Shown: piece by piece, positions 54,504 to 64,000 of the stretch | Numbering within the stretch: position 1 is the first letter of the stretch | How the letters are laid out: each line of letters begins with the position of its first letter | From: Franzmannia pantelleriensis | GTDB taxonomy: Bacteria > Pseudomonadota > Gammaproteobacteria > Pseudomonadales > Halomonadaceae | DNA: 64,000 bases | Direction: 5' to 3' | Assembly: GCF_900102875.1 (NCBI RefSeq) | Contig: NZ_FNGH01000018.1 | Location: 17,786-81,785 of the forward strand | The notes under the pieces: model-generated | What the model saw: only the letters and a program-made list of their open reading frames with translations | What the model was told of the DNA's origin: nothing | Database searches by the model: none | Translations under genes and position numbers: made by a program

Positions 54504-56013
54504 CGAGATCATCCTGATTGTGCATACCGACCAAGGCATGGTCGCTGACGTTCTGGACCTTGGCGCTGTCGTTGCGCGAGGCCTCGAGCCGGTTCAGGTA
54601 GGCATCGTCGATATCGCCGGTGATGTACTGGCCGTCGAACACCGAGCAGTCGAACTCTTCGAGGGCCGGGTTGACCTCACGGCAGGCGTCGCGCAGGTCA
54701 TCGAGGTCCTGATAGAAGATGCGGTCGGCGCCGATCAGCTCGCCGACCTCGGCCTCGCTGCGACCGTGGGCGATCAGCTCGTTGGCCGCCGGCATATCGA
54801 TACCGTAGACGTTAGGATAGCGCACCGGCGGCGCGGCGGAGGCGAAGTAGACCTTGCGGGCGCCGGCCTCGCGGGCCATCTGAATGATCTGCTTGCAGGT
54901 GGTGCCGCGCACGATGGAGTCGTCGACCAGCAGCACGTTCTTGTCCTTGAACTCGATGTCGATGGCGTTGAGCTTCTGACGCACCGACTTCTTGCGCTGG
55001 GTCTGCCCCGGCATGATGAAGGTACGACCGATATAGCGGTTCTTCATGAAGCCTTCGCGGTAGGTCACGCCGAGATGCTGGGCGAGCTCGAGGGCCGAGG
55101 TGCGCGAGGTATCGGGGATCGGAATCACCACGTCGATATCGTGCTCGGGCCACTCGTGCTGGATGCGGTCGCCGAGCTTGCGGCCCATCTGCATGCGGGT
55201 GCCGTAGACGTAGGCGCCGTCGAGGATCGAGTCGGGCCGCGCCAGATAGACGTGCTCGAAGATGCACGGCGCGAGGATCGGCTTGTCGGCGCACTGCTGG
55301 GTGTGGATATTGCCGCGCATGTCGACGAAGATCGCTTCGCCGGGGGCCAGGTCGCGGTGCAGCTCGAAGCCGCCGACATCCAGCGCCACCGACTCGGAGG
55401 CGATCATCACGTCCTGGTGGCCGCCTTCGTCGCGGGTGCCGAACACCACCGGACGGATGCCCTGGGGGTCGCGGAAGGCGACCATGCCGAAGCCGTTGAT
55501 GATCGCCACCGCGGCGTAGCCACCCTTGCAGCGGCGGTGCACGCGGCGCACGGCGTCGAAGATGTCCTCGGGCTCGAGGTGGTGACCCTGCTTGCCCAGC
55601 TCGTGAGCGAAGACGTTGAGCAGCACCTCGGAGTCGGAGCTGGTGTTGATGTGGCGCAGGTCGGTGGAGAACAGCTCCTGCTTGAGCTGATCGGAGTTGG
55701 TCAGGTTGCCGTTGTGGGCCAGCGAGATGCCGTAGGGCGAGTTGACGTAGAACGGCTGCGACTCCGCCTCGCTGGACGAACCGGCGGTGGGATAGCGCAC
55801 GTGGCCGATGCCCAGGTTGCCCTTGAGGCGCGCCATGTGGCGAGTATGGAAGACGTCGCGCACCAGTCCGTTGCTCTTGCGCAGCAGGAAGCGGTCTTCA
55901 TGCCATGTCATCATCCCGGCGGCATCCTGGCCACGGTGCTGAAGGACTGTCAGCGCATCATAAATGCCCTGGTTGACCGCCTGGTTGGCCATCAGGCCCA
56001 CGATACCGCACAT
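54493..56013 (-). CDS. purF: Amidophosphoribosyltransferase
   Basis: PurF makes phosphoribosylamine from PRPP and glutamine, the first step of purine synthesis. The 506-residue protein starts MCGIVGLM, with Cys2 as the glutaminase nucleophile, has [11 protein letters not shown] and [10 protein letters not shown] in the glutamine domain, and the PRPP motif [12 protein letters not shown] in the transferase domain. It follows cvpA by 88 bases, a common cvpA-purF arrangement. Confidence 0.97.
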   Translation of the reverse strand: MCGIVGLMANQAVNQGIYDALTVLQHRGQDAAGMMTWHEDRFLLRKSNGLVRDVFHTRHMARLKGNLGIGHVRYPTAGSSSEAESQPFYVNSPYGISLAHNGNLTNSDQLKQELFSTDLRHINTSSDSEVLLNVFAHELGKQGHHLEPEDIFDAVRRVHRRCKGGYAAVAIINGFGMVAFRDPQGIRPVVFGTRDEGGHQDVMIASESVALDVGGFELHRDLAPGEAIFVDMRGNIHTQQCADKPILAPCIFEHVYLARPDSILDGAYVYGTRMQMGRKLGDRIQHEWPEHDIDVVIPIPDTSRTSALELAQHLGVTYREGFMKNRYIGRTFIMPGQTQRKKSVRQKLNAIDIEFKDKNVLLVDDSIVRGTTCKQIIQMAREAGARKVYFASAAPPVRYPNVYGIDMPAANELIAHGRSEAEVGELIGADRIFYQDLDDLRDACREVNPALEEFDCSVFDGQYITGDIDDAYLNRLEASRNDSAKVQNVSDHALVGMHNQDDLDDD

Positions 56014-56101
56014 TCCGCCTTACCTCGCTGCAGTGTTGCTTATGGCCGGCAGTGCCGGCCCTTTAGGATGTGTCACCCGGCACTCGGCCGCGTAGCGATG
56101 T

Positions 56102-56704
56102 TCATTGCGTTGCCGGGGCCTCGCCCTGCCCGGCGGATTGGTCGAGCACCTGGTCGTCATCGGTGTCGCCATTGCCGAAACCGGGGAGCGAGAGATTGCG
56201 CCACGCCTCGGTGCGCTCGGGATCGCGCTGCTCCCAGGCCTCGACCTGGCTGATCACCCAACCGCGTAGCTCTTCGAAGGTGGGCCGCAGTTCGGCATCG
56301 CGCCACGCCTCGAGCTGCGACAGCGGGGTCAGCGAGATCAGCACGGTGACCAGCACCAGGATCGCCGCGCCGCGCAGCACGCCGAAGCCGGCCCCCGCCA
56401 CGCGGTTGAAAAAGCCCATGCCGACCCACTCCACCGCGGCATGCACGGCGCGGATGACCAGCCCGCAGATCATGATCACCACGAAGATGACCAGGATGAA
56501 CGCCAGCACCAGCCGGCCGTCGGCGTTGTCGATCAACCCGCTGAGCATATCGGCCACCGGCTCGGCGAACATCCGCGCGGCGACCAGCGCGATCACCCAG
56601 GCCGCCAGGCCCAGCCCCTCGCGGATGAGGCCACGCATGAAGCCGGCCAGCATCGAGATGGCGAGCACCGCCAGAAACGCCATGTCCAGCCAGGTGAGAC
56701 TCAT
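56102..56704 (-). CDS. cvpA: CvpA family membrane protein
   Basis: CvpA is an inner-membrane protein needed for colicin V production and linked to envelope stress. The 200-residue product has four hydrophobic segments in its first 130 residues (FLAVLAISMLAGFMRG, LAFILVIFVVIMICGLV, FGVLRGAAILVLVTVLI) and an acidic C-terminal tail. The ATG shares one base with the dedD stop codon (TGATG). The open frame extends further upstream but overlaps dedD. Confidence 0.92.
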   Translation of the reverse strand: MSLTWLDMAFLAVLAISMLAGFMRGLIREGLGLAAWVIALVAARMFAEPVADMLSGLIDNADGRLVLAFILVIFVVIMICGLVIRAVHAAVEWVGMGFFNRVAGAGFGVLRGAAILVLVTVLISLTPLSQLEAWRDAELRPTFEELRGWVISQVEAWEQRDPERTEAWRNLSLPGFGNGDTDDDQVLDQSAGQGEAPATQ

Positions 56705-57363
56705 CAATCCTCCCGCACCCGGACCAGTAGCCCCTGGATATTGGCGCGTTCCTGAAGCTCGGTACGCGCCTGCTCGCCGTCGCTGGAGCTGGCGAAGGGG
56801 CCGACGTAAACGCTGGTCATGTCGTTGTCGCGGGCGCGGCGGTAGGCGCTGAAGCCCTGCTCGTTGAGCTGTGCCTCGAGGCGCTCGGCGTTGTCCGGCT
56901 GGCCGAAGCTGCCGACCTGCACTTCCCACTCGCCGCCTTCACTGGGGGCAGTGGGCGGTGTCTGTTCGGGCTCGGCCGCCGCTTCGGGTTCGGGCTCGCT
57001 GGGCGCCTGGGCCGACTCGGCCAGCTCGGCGATCGGATCGCTTGCCTCGGGCGCTGCCGGGGTCGGCTGATCGAGGTCGCCGGGCTCGTCGCGCTCGACG
57101 GGCTCGGTAGCCTCGACCACCTGCTCGGCGTCGACCTCGGGCGGCTCCTCGATCTCGCCGGCGGGCGGCGTCGAGAGGCTGGCCGGCGGCGTCGGCTCAT
57201 CCACCGGGGTGCGCTGCACGTCGATGGGCTGCTCGATGGTAAGCACCGGTGCCGGGCGCTCTTCACGGGGCGCCGGCGAATCAAACAGCATCGGCACAAA
57301 GATCACCCCCAGGGCAATGATGATCACCGCCCCACTGATGCGCTCACGCATGCCATATTTCAT
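56704..57363 (-). CDS. dedD: SPOR-domain cell division protein DedD
   Basis: DedD is a division protein whose SPOR domain binds denuded septal peptidoglycan. The 219-residue product has one N-terminal membrane helix (AVIIIALGVIFVPMLF), a long Pro/Glu-rich linker (about 35-140) and a C-terminal SPOR domain (WEVQVGSFGQPDNAERL, SVYVGPFASSSDGEQA). It is coupled to folC upstream (four-base overlap) and cvpA downstream. Confidence 0.9.
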   Translation of the reverse strand: MKYGMRERISGAVIIIALGVIFVPMLFDSPAPREERPAPVLTIEQPIDVQRTPVDEPTPPASLSTPPAGEIEEPPEVDAEQVVEATEPVERDEPGDLDQPTPAAPEASDPIAELAESAQAPSEPEPEAAAEPEQTPPTAPSEGGEWEVQVGSFGQPDNAERLEAQLNEQGFSAYRRARDNDMTSVYVGPFASSSDGEQARTELQERANIQGLLVRVRED

Positions 57364-58718
57364 GCTGATCCCTCCTCATGCCTGATGCTGGCGTCCTCTG
57401 CCAACCGCGGCTGTACAAGACGCCCCGCCTGCCACTCGGCCAGCGCCTCGGCCACGGTAAAGAATGACCCGCACACCAGCACCTGGTCGTCGGCGTCGAG
57501 CCGTTCACTGAGCCAGGCCACGGCGGCGGCGACGCTCTCGGCGCGGTGCGCCACCGGCTGACCGCTGGCCTCGAGGGTCGCGGCCAGCGCCGCGGCGCTG
57601 CGCGCGCGCTCGCCGTCGAGACTCGCCGTGACCCAGGCGTCGACCTGCCCGGCCAGCTCGCCGACCACGCCGGCGGCGTCCTTGTCGGCAAGCATGCCGA
57701 GCAGCGCATAGCGCTTGCCGGCACAGGGCCGCTGAGCCAGCCGCTTGGCCACATAATGGGCCGCATGCGGATTATGCGCCACATCCAGGCACCAGTTGCC
57801 CAGCCACTGCATGCGACCGGCCAGCTGCACCTGGGCAAGCCCCTGGCGACAGCACTCGGCGTCGAGCGTGAGGCCGGCCAGCGTCAGTGCCTGCAGCGCA
57901 CTGGCGGCATTGTCCAGCGGCAGACCCGGGTCGGGCAAGTGGTCAAGTATCAGCGGGCCGCCCTGCGCAGATGAAAGACCCTGCCAGCGCCAGCGGCCGC
58001 TGGCATCCAGCTCGCTGCGTAAGACCTGCTTACTCAGCGCGTACAGCGGCACGCCGAGTCCATCGGCGTGTGCACGCACGCTGGCCGGCAGGGTCGTGCT
58101 GCCCAGCACCGCCGGGTGCCCGGCACGCATGATGCCGGCCTTCTCGCGGCCGATCTGCTCGATATCGGTTCCCAGAAAGGCGGCGTGGTCCTGGGCCACG
58201 GTGGTTACAATCGCGACATCCGCATCCAGGATATTTACCGCGTCCAGACGTCCGCCCAGGCCCACCTCGAGAATCGCCAGCTGCGGCGAGCGCTGGGCGA
58301 TAATGTACAGCGCGGCCAGGGTGCCGGCCTCGAAGTAGGTCAGGCTGATCGGCTCGCCGGCCAGACGTGCCGTCTCCACCGCGGCGAAGCCGGCCACCAG
58401 GCTGGCATCGTCGGCCTCGACGCTGTCAAGGCGCAGGCGTTCGTTGTAGCGCAGCAGGTGCGGCGAGGTGTAAGTGGCGGTGGTGAGGCCGTGGGCGCGT
58501 GCCAGCGCCTCGAGCATGGCCACCGTGGAGCCCTTGCCGTTGGTGCCGGCCACCGTGATCAGGCGCCCGGCGATCGGCGCGTCGAACAGCCCCATGCGCT
58601 CGGCCACCGCGGTAACCCGCTCGAGGCCGAGGTCGATGCTGACCGGGTGCTGGCGTTCGAGATAGGCCAGCCAGCCCGCCAGGTCGACGGGCTGAACGGC
58701 ATGATCGGGCGAACTCAT
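57360..58718 (-). CDS. folC: Folylpolyglutamate synthase / dihydrofolate synthase
   Basis: FolC adds glutamate to dihydropteroate and to folates. The 452-residue Mur-ligase-type protein has the P-loop VAGTNGKGSTVAMLE, YTSPHLLRYNERLRL, LEVGLGGRLDAVNI and DVAHNPHAA. The ATG at 58718 has GGAG six bases upstream; a TTG at 58733 would overlap accD and is less likely. accD-folC-dedD-cvpA-purF is a conserved order. Confidence 0.95.
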   Translation of the reverse strand: MSSPDHAVQPVDLAGWLAYLERQHPVSIDLGLERVTAVAERMGLFDAPIAGRLITVAGTNGKGSTVAMLEALARAHGLTTATYTSPHLLRYNERLRLDSVEADDASLVAGFAAVETARLAGEPISLTYFEAGTLAALYIIAQRSPQLAILEVGLGGRLDAVNILDADVAIVTTVAQDHAAFLGTDIEQIGREKAGIMRAGHPAVLGSTTLPASVRAHADGLGVPLYALSKQVLRSELDASGRWRWQGLSSAQGGPLILDHLPDPGLPLDNAASALQALTLAGLTLDAECCRQGLAQVQLAGRMQWLGNWCLDVAHNPHAAHYVAKRLAQRPCAGKRYALLGMLADKDAAGVVGELAGQVDAWVTASLDGERARSAAALAATLEASGQPVAHRAESVAAAVAWLSERLDADDQVLVCGSFFTVAEALAEWQAGRLVQPRLAEDASIRHEEGSA

Positions 58719-58729
58719 GCGGCGCTCCG

Positions 58730-59722
58730 TCAACGCGGCGCCTGGCCGTCGTCCTCGGCGGGCTGCTCCAGCGGCTCGTCGACCTCACTGATCTCGTTGA
58801 CCTCGTCGGGCTGCTGCTCGGCGACGTCGACCAGGTCGGGCTCGTGCTCCTCGGGCATGCCGGTGACCGGCATATGCGTCAGCTTGCGCAGCACCGCCCC
58901 CAGCCGATCGCGCATTTCGCTGCGATGGACGATCATGTCCACGGCGCCGTGCTCGAGGAGGAATTCACTGCGCTGGAAACCTTCGGGCAGTTTCTCGCGC
59001 ACGGTCTGCTCGATGACCCGCGGGCCGGCGAAGCCGATCAGCGCATTGGGCTCGGCGACGTTGAGATCGCCGAGCATGGCCAGCGATGCCGATACGCCGC
59101 CGTAGACCGGGTCGGTGAGCACCGAGATGTAGGGGATGCCGGCCTGCTTGAGCTTCTCCAGCGCCGCCGAGGTCTTGGCCATCTGCATCAGCGAGAACAG
59201 CGCTTCCTGCATGCGCGCCCCACCGGAGGCCGAGAAGCACACCAGCGGGATGCCCTCTTCCAGCGCCACGGTTGCCGCACGCACGAACTTCTCGCCGACG
59301 ATGGCGCCCATCGAGCCGCCCATGAAGGTGAACTCGAAGGAGACGGCGATGATTGGCATGCCCTCGAGCGTGCCGCGCATGGCGACCAGCGCGTCGTTCT
59401 CGTCGGTGCTCTTCTGGGCCGCAGTGAGGCGGTCCTTGTACTTCTTGGAGTCGCGGAACTTGAGGCGGTCCACCGGCTCGAGGTCGGCGGCGATCTCCTC
59501 GCGGCCCTCCTTGTCGAGGAACCAGTCGAGACGCTTGCGCGCGGTCAGCCGCAGGTGATGGTCACACTTGGGGCAGACGTTGTGGTGCTTCTCGAGTTCG
59601 GGCAGGTAGAGTACTGCCTCGCACTTGGGGCACTTGCGCCACAGCCCGTCGGGCACGCTGGCGCGTCGGTCCTTGCGCTGGATACGGCCCATCGAGGGCA
59701 CGATCTTGTCTAGCCAGCTCAT
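58730..59722 (-). CDS. accD: Acetyl-CoA carboxylase carboxyltransferase subunit beta
   Basis: AccD with AccA transfers the carboxyl group from biotin to acetyl-CoA. The 330-residue protein has an N-terminal zinc ribbon ([14 protein letters not shown] and NVCPKC) and the crotonase-like core ([50 protein letters not shown]). An acidic C-terminal tail of about 40 residues is longer than in E. coli. Confidence 0.96.
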   Translation of the reverse strand: MSWLDKIVPSMGRIQRKDRRASVPDGLWRKCPKCEAVLYLPELEKHHNVCPKCDHHLRLTARKRLDWFLDKEGREEIAADLEPVDRLKFRDSKKYKDRLTAAQKSTDENDALVAMRGTLEGMPIIAVSFEFTFMGGSMGAIVGEKFVRAATVALEEGIPLVCFSASGGARMQEALFSLMQMAKTSAALEKLKQAGIPYISVLTDPVYGGVSASLAMLGDLNVAEPNALIGFAGPRVIEQTVREKLPEGFQRSEFLLEHGAVDMIVHRSEMRDRLGAVLRKLTHMPVTGMPEEHEPDLVDVAEQQPDEVNEISEVDEPLEQPAEDDGQAPR

Positions 59723-59768
59723 GTCAGAATGCTTCCCGTATGCTGAGTCATTGATCGTTGGCGTTCAC

Positions 59769-60572
59769 TCAAGCGTCCATGGCCTGGCGCATCTCGCCCA
59801 GCACGGCCTTGAGCTGCGGGGCGATAGCGGCCGGGTCGTCGGCACTGTCGGCGATGCGGTTGACCAGCGCCGAGCCGACGATCACGCCGTCGGCGACCTG
59901 GGCCACCGCTGCCGCCGAGGCACCGTCACGAATGCCGAAGCCGACGCACAGCGGCAGCTCTGTCATCTCGCGCAGCGGCGCCAGGTGGCTGGCCACGTCC
60001 TCGGCGTTGAGGCTGGCAGAGCCGGTCACGCCCTTGAGCGATACGTAGTACAGATAGCCTTCGCCGTGGGCGCATATTGTAGCGGCCCGGGCGTTGGAGG
60101 TGGTAGGGGCCACCAGGAAGATCGAGGCCAAGCCGCGTGCCTTGAGAATCGGGCCGAACTCCACAGCCTCTTCGGGGGGCATGTCGACGGTGAGCACGCC
60201 ATCGACGCCCGCCTCAGCGGCGGCATCAGCGAAGGCGTCGTAGCCGATCCGCTCGACCGGGTTGAGATAGCCCATCAGCACCACCGGGGTGGTGGTGTCG
60301 GTGCGTCGAAACTCGCGCACCATGTCGAACAGGTCGAGCAGCCGAGTGCCCTTGGAGAGCGCGCGTTCGCAGGCTTTCTGGATCACCGGGCCGTCGGCCA
60401 TGGGGTCGGAGAACGGCACGCCGAGTTCGATGATATCGGCCCCGGCCTCGACCAGGGCGTGCATGAAGCCCACGGAGTGCTCGGGGCCCGGGTCGCCGGC
60501 GGTGATATAGGGAATCAGGGCCTTGCGGCCCTGCGCCTTGAGCTCGGCGAAGCGTTGATCGATACGGTTCAT
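59769..60572 (-). CDS. trpA: Tryptophan synthase alpha subunit
   Basis: TrpA cleaves indole-3-glycerol phosphate and passes indole to TrpB. The 267-residue TIM-barrel protein has the catalytic glutamate in [18 protein letters not shown], the catalytic aspartate in [11 protein letters not shown] and VGFGIRDG in the phosphate site. It follows trpB by nine bases. Confidence 0.96.
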   Translation of the reverse strand: MNRIDQRFAELKAQGRKALIPYITAGDPGPEHSVGFMHALVEAGADIIELGVPFSDPMADGPVIQKACERALSKGTRLLDLFDMVREFRRTDTTTPVVLMGYLNPVERIGYDAFADAAAEAGVDGVLTVDMPPEEAVEFGPILKARGLASIFLVAPTTSNARAATICAHGEGYLYYVSLKGVTGSASLNAEDVASHLAPLREMTELPLCVGFGIRDGASAAAVAQVADGVIVGSALVNRIADSADDPAAIAPQLKAVLGEMRQAMDA

Positions 60573-60581
60573 CGCAGGTCC

Positions 60582-61805
60582 TTAGAATTCAATGCCGTCG
60601 AGCTTGGCCACCGTCATGATGTCCTTGTCACCGCGACCGGAGAGGTTGATCACGATGTGCTGGTCGGGGCGCATGGTCGGCGCCAGCACCTTGGCGTGGG
60701 CCAGGGCGTGGGCCGTCTCCAGCGCCGGCATGATGCCTTCCATATGGGTCAGCTCGCGGAACGCCTCGAGCACCTGCTGGTCGTTGGCGGCCACGTAGTT
60801 GACCCGCCCGACATCCTTCCACAGCGCGTGCTCGGGGCCCACCCCCGGGTAATCGAGCCCGGCGGAGATGGAGTGGGTGTCGGAGACCTGGCCGGCGGCG
60901 TCGGACATCAGGTAGGTGCGGTTGCCGTGGAGCACGCCGCGCGGCGCGTTGGAGGCCAACGGCGCAGCGTGGCGCCCGGTCTCGACGCCGTCGCCGCCGG
61001 CTTCGACGCCGTACATGGCGACCTCGTCGTCCTCGACGAACGGATAGAACAGGCCCATGGCATTGGAGCCGCCGCCGACGCAGGCAATCAGCGCGTCCGG
61101 CAGCCGGCCGATCTGCTCCAGCGACTGGCGACGCGCTTCGCGGCCGGCCACTGAGTTGAAGTCGCGCACCAGCAGCGGATAGGGGTGCGGGCCGGCCACG
61201 GTGCCGATGATGTAGAAGGTGTCGTCGACGTTGGTCACCCAGTCGCGCAGCGCCTCGTTCATGGCGTCCTTCAGGGTACGGGTACCCGAGTCCACCGGGA
61301 TCACCTTGGCGCCCAGCAGGTGCATGCGGTAGACGTTGAGCTTCTGACGCTCGACGTCCGCCGCGCCCATGTAGACCTCACACTGGAGGCCCAGACGCGC
61401 GGCCACGGTGGCGGTGGCCACGCCGTGCTGACCGGCGCCGGTCTCGGCGATTACCCGCGGCTTGCCGCTCTTCTTGGCCAGCAGCGCCTGGCCCACGGTG
61501 TTGTTGACCTTGTGCGCGCCGGTGTGATTCAAGTCCTCGCGCTTGAGCCAGATCTGCGCACCGCCCAGTGAATCCGACCAGCGTTTGGCATGATACAGCG
61601 GCGAGGGCCGCCCCACGAAATGGGCCAGATCATAGTCGAATTCCGCCTGGAAATCGGGATCGTCGCGCATGGCGGCGTAGTTCTTCTCGAGTTCATCCAG
61701 GGCGAAGCTCAACGTTTCCGAAACGAACCGGCCGCCGTAGGGGCCGAAGTGGCCGCGCGCATCAGGCAGTCGGGTCAGGTCGCTGAACTTGGTCACGAAA
61801 GACAC
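60582..61805 (-). CDS. trpB: Tryptophan synthase beta subunit
   Basis: TrpB joins indole and serine to give tryptophan using PLP. The 407-residue protein has [11 protein letters not shown], the PLP lysine in [22 protein letters not shown] and the phosphate loop [12 protein letters not shown]. It lies 28 bases after trpF on the same strand, giving trpF-trpB-trpA. Confidence 0.97.
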   Translation of the reverse strand: MSFVTKFSDLTRLPDARGHFGPYGGRFVSETLSFALDELEKNYAAMRDDPDFQAEFDYDLAHFVGRPSPLYHAKRWSDSLGGAQIWLKREDLNHTGAHKVNNTVGQALLAKKSGKPRVIAETGAGQHGVATATVAARLGLQCEVYMGAADVERQKLNVYRMHLLGAKVIPVDSGTRTLKDAMNEALRDWVTNVDDTFYIIGTVAGPHPYPLLVRDFNSVAGREARRQSLEQIGRLPDALIACVGGGSNAMGLFYPFVEDDEVAMYGVEAGGDGVETGRHAAPLASNAPRGVLHGNRTYLMSDAAGQVSDTHSISAGLDYPGVGPEHALWKDVGRVNYVAANDQQVLEAFRELTHMEGIMPALETAHALAHAKVLAPTMRPDQHIVINLSGRGDKDIMTVAKLDGIEF

Positions 61806-61833
61806 CTCACAGGGTCGCTTGAGCGGATTGGGA

Positions 61834-62466
61834 TCAGGTCAGGGAAACCTGGTGCAGAAATTCAGAGATGCGGGTCGCATCCTTGATGCCCGGAGACGAC
61901 TCGACGCCTCCCGAGACATCCACCGCGAACGGCCGTACCGCGGCGATGGCCGTACCGACATTGGACGCCGATAGACCTCCGGCGAGAATAACAGGTTTTG
62001 CCAGGCTTGCGGGGATTCGCGACCAGTCGAAGGTCTCTCCGGTGCCGCCCGGCACGCCGGGTTTGTAGGCATCGAGCAGCAGCGCACGGGCGTCGGCATA
62101 GTCCTCTGCCGCAGCGTGCAGGTCGATGCCCTCGCGCATGCGCAGCGCCTTGATCCAGGGCCGCGGCGCCGCCGTGCAGTAGGCCGGAGATTCAGCGCCG
62201 TGGAACTGCAGCAGGTCGAGATGCGGCGCGCAGGCGGCGATAACCTCGGGCGGCTGGTCGACGAACAGCCCAACCCGGGTGACGAAGGCGGGCACCCGCG
62301 CGCTGAGCGCGGCCAAGCGCTCGACATCCACCGCCCGCTTGCTGCCCGGCCACAGCACGAAGCCCAAGGCATCGGCCCCGGCCGCCACCGCGGCAGCGAC
62401 GTCCTCGGTACGCGTTAGCCCGCATATCTTGACCCGGGTGCGGCGCTGCGTCAGCGGCTGGCTCAT
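61834..62466 (-). CDS. trpF: Phosphoribosylanthranilate isomerase
   Basis: TrpF carries out the Amadori rearrangement in tryptophan synthesis. The 210-residue barrel protein has [12 protein letters not shown] with the catalytic cysteine, [21 protein letters not shown] and [15 protein letters not shown] with the catalytic aspartate. It overlaps truA by four bases (ATGA). Confidence 0.96.
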   Translation of the reverse strand: MSQPLTQRRTRVKICGLTRTEDVAAAVAAGADALGFVLWPGSKRAVDVERLAALSARVPAFVTRVGLFVDQPPEVIAACAPHLDLLQFHGAESPAYCTAAPRPWIKALRMREGIDLHAAAEDYADARALLLDAYKPGVPGGTGETFDWSRIPASLAKPVILAGGLSASNVGTAIAAVRPFAVDVSGGVESSPGIKDATRISEFLHQVSLT

Positions 62467-63458
62467 GGTGATTCCTCTTCAGCCGCCGAGGCCGGTCGGC
62501 GCTGCCCCTTTGGATGCTTTTTCAGGTACTTGGGCAGCGAGGGGTGGCCCTCATCTTCGGCCAGCGGACGGCCGCGGCGATAGCGCACCAGCGGCGAGTC
62601 TGGCAGCTCACGCTCGCCGGTCCACTCGCCGAGAAAGGCCAGCAGGTTGGGCCCCAGCGGCTCGCGAGGCAGTACGTACTGGGAGTCGTAGAGCGAGTCG
62701 ACGAAGTGCAGTCCACAGCCCGGCGCCGTGGCACTGGCTTGAGTGCGGTCGCGCAGCGACAGCAGCCTGGCGATGTAGTCTTCATCCTGCGAACCGCGAC
62801 CGACATCCACCAGCGCGCCGACGATGTTACGGATCATGTGATGAACGTAGGCATTGGCCTGGACGTCGACCACCACCAACTGCCCGTGACGGTGCACCTC
62901 GATGAAGTGCAGGTGGCGCCAGGCGGTCTTCGACTGGCAGCCGGCGGCGCGGAAACTGGAGAAGTCGCGCTCGCCGACCAGCACCTGGGCGGCGCGATGC
63001 ATGGCATCGGCGTCCAGCGGGTCGCGGCACCAAGTGGCGTTGGCACGCTCCAGCACCGGCCGGCTGGGCTGATTGAGAATGACATAGCGATAGCGCCGCG
63101 CCAGGGCCAGAAAGCGGGCGTGAAAGTCGTCGGCCACCGGCACCAGCCAGCGGATGGCGATATCGCGGGGGAGGTTGGCATTGGCACCGAACACCCACGC
63201 CTTCTGAGAGCGCGCCACCGGCGGATCGAAGTGGATCACCTGGCGAGTGGCGTGCACGCCGCTGTCGGTGCGGCCGCTGCAGTGCACGGTGACCGGCTGA
63301 CTCGCCACGCGCGCCAGGGCCTGCTCGACTTCGTACTGCACCGAGGGGGCGTGCTTGAGGCGCTGCCAGCCGCAGTAGGCGCTGCCGTCGTACTCTACGG
63401 CGGCGGCCAGGCGGCCAGTCAGGCGGGTATTTTCATCCAGGCGTTTAAACAGGGGCAT
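62463..63458 (-). CDS. truA: tRNA pseudouridine synthase A
   Basis: TruA makes pseudouridine at positions 38-40 of tRNA anticodon arms. The 331-residue protein has the catalytic aspartate in [25 protein letters not shown] near the N-terminus and [19 protein letters not shown]. It is about 60 residues longer than the E. coli enzyme, with an N-terminal extension and a basic C-terminal tail. fimV-truA-trpF is the order in Pseudomonas too. Confidence 0.95.
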   Translation of the reverse strand: MPLFKRLDENTRLTGRLAAAVEYDGSAYCGWQRLKHAPSVQYEVEQALARVASQPVTVHCSGRTDSGVHATRQVIHFDPPVARSQKAWVFGANANLPRDIAIRWLVPVADDFHARFLALARRYRYVILNQPSRPVLERANATWCRDPLDADAMHRAAQVLVGERDFSSFRAAGCQSKTAWRHLHFIEVHRHGQLVVVDVQANAYVHHMIRNIVGALVDVGRGSQDEDYIARLLSLRDRTQASATAPGCGLHFVDSLYDSQYVLPREPLGPNLLAFLGEWTGERELPDSPLVRYRRGRPLAEDEGHPSLPKYLKKHPKGQRRPASAAEEESP

Positions 63459-63507
63459 TGGTTCGTCAGCGGCTCGTCGGGGTCAGCGCGCCGAAAAGCC
63501 GCGCGCA

Positions 63508-64000
<493 letters not shown>

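Noticed and set aside
54436..56253. 605-codon open frame antisense to purF
   Set aside because: It lies opposite an unmistakable purF and resembles no protein family; the codon pattern belongs to the minus strand.
59625..61154. 509-codon open frame antisense to trpB, trpA and accD
   Set aside because: It runs across three known genes on the opposite strand and their gaps, which no real gene would do here.

Overview
The window looks like a piece of the chromosome of a GC-rich gammaproteobacterium, most likely Halomonas or a close relative. This is inferred from protein character, codon use and gene order (proA-nadD, dsbD-accBC-prmA-dusB-fis-purH, bioBFHCD, truA-trpFBA-accD-folC-dedD-cvpA-purF-metZ, which are arranged much as in Pseudomonas). 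No 16S or database comparison was possible. Almost all of it is coding, with no prophage, integrase, intact insertion sequence or CRISPR array.

Layout. 1-9.3 kb: nadD (cut by the edge), proA, two tandem membrane proteins with degenerate GGDEF-like tails, a DedA-PAP2 fusion, a LysE-type exporter, ubiX, mpl and a PPi-type phosphofructokinase. 9.3-9.7 kb: four REP-like repeat units. 9.7-21.6 kb: a PP2C/kinase fusion that seems catalytically degenerate in both domains, ppa, a DUF2333 protein, dsbD, accBC, prmA, dusB-fis and purH. 21.8-27.8 kb: aldehyde dehydrogenase, folX-folE, an exported unknown, srkA and comF. 27.9-32.3 kb: a complete late biotin operon (bioB-F-H-C-D) divergent from comF, followed by tRNA-Leu(UAG). 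32.7-52.1 kb: a motility and c-di-GMP region. 52.2-53.0 kb: vapBC. 53.3-64 kb: housekeeping genes on the minus strand, ending in the C-terminal part of fimV with a long Pro-Glu hexamer repeat at the window edge.

The motility region is the most interesting part. Ten sites match the flagellar sigma-28 (FliA) pattern, each with exactly 11 bases between the two boxes. They precede four flagellin genes, two fliD cap genes, two large GGDEF/EAL proteins, an outer-membrane barrel protein and a two-gene operon encoding a PD-(D/E)XK-fold protein and a small helical protein. The last three associations are unexpected and suggest an extended flagellar regulon. Between two flagellin genes lies a TPR/ATP-grasp/acylphosphatase fusion, and two small paralogous proteins of unknown function lie beside other flagellin genes. 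Together these look like a poorly described flagellin modification, export or quality-control module.

Repeats include REP-like units at five places, a roughly 125-145 base long-palindrome family with two copies (one filling the gap between vapB and vapC), and an inverted 44-base repeat flanking the 25.1-27.0 kb interval.
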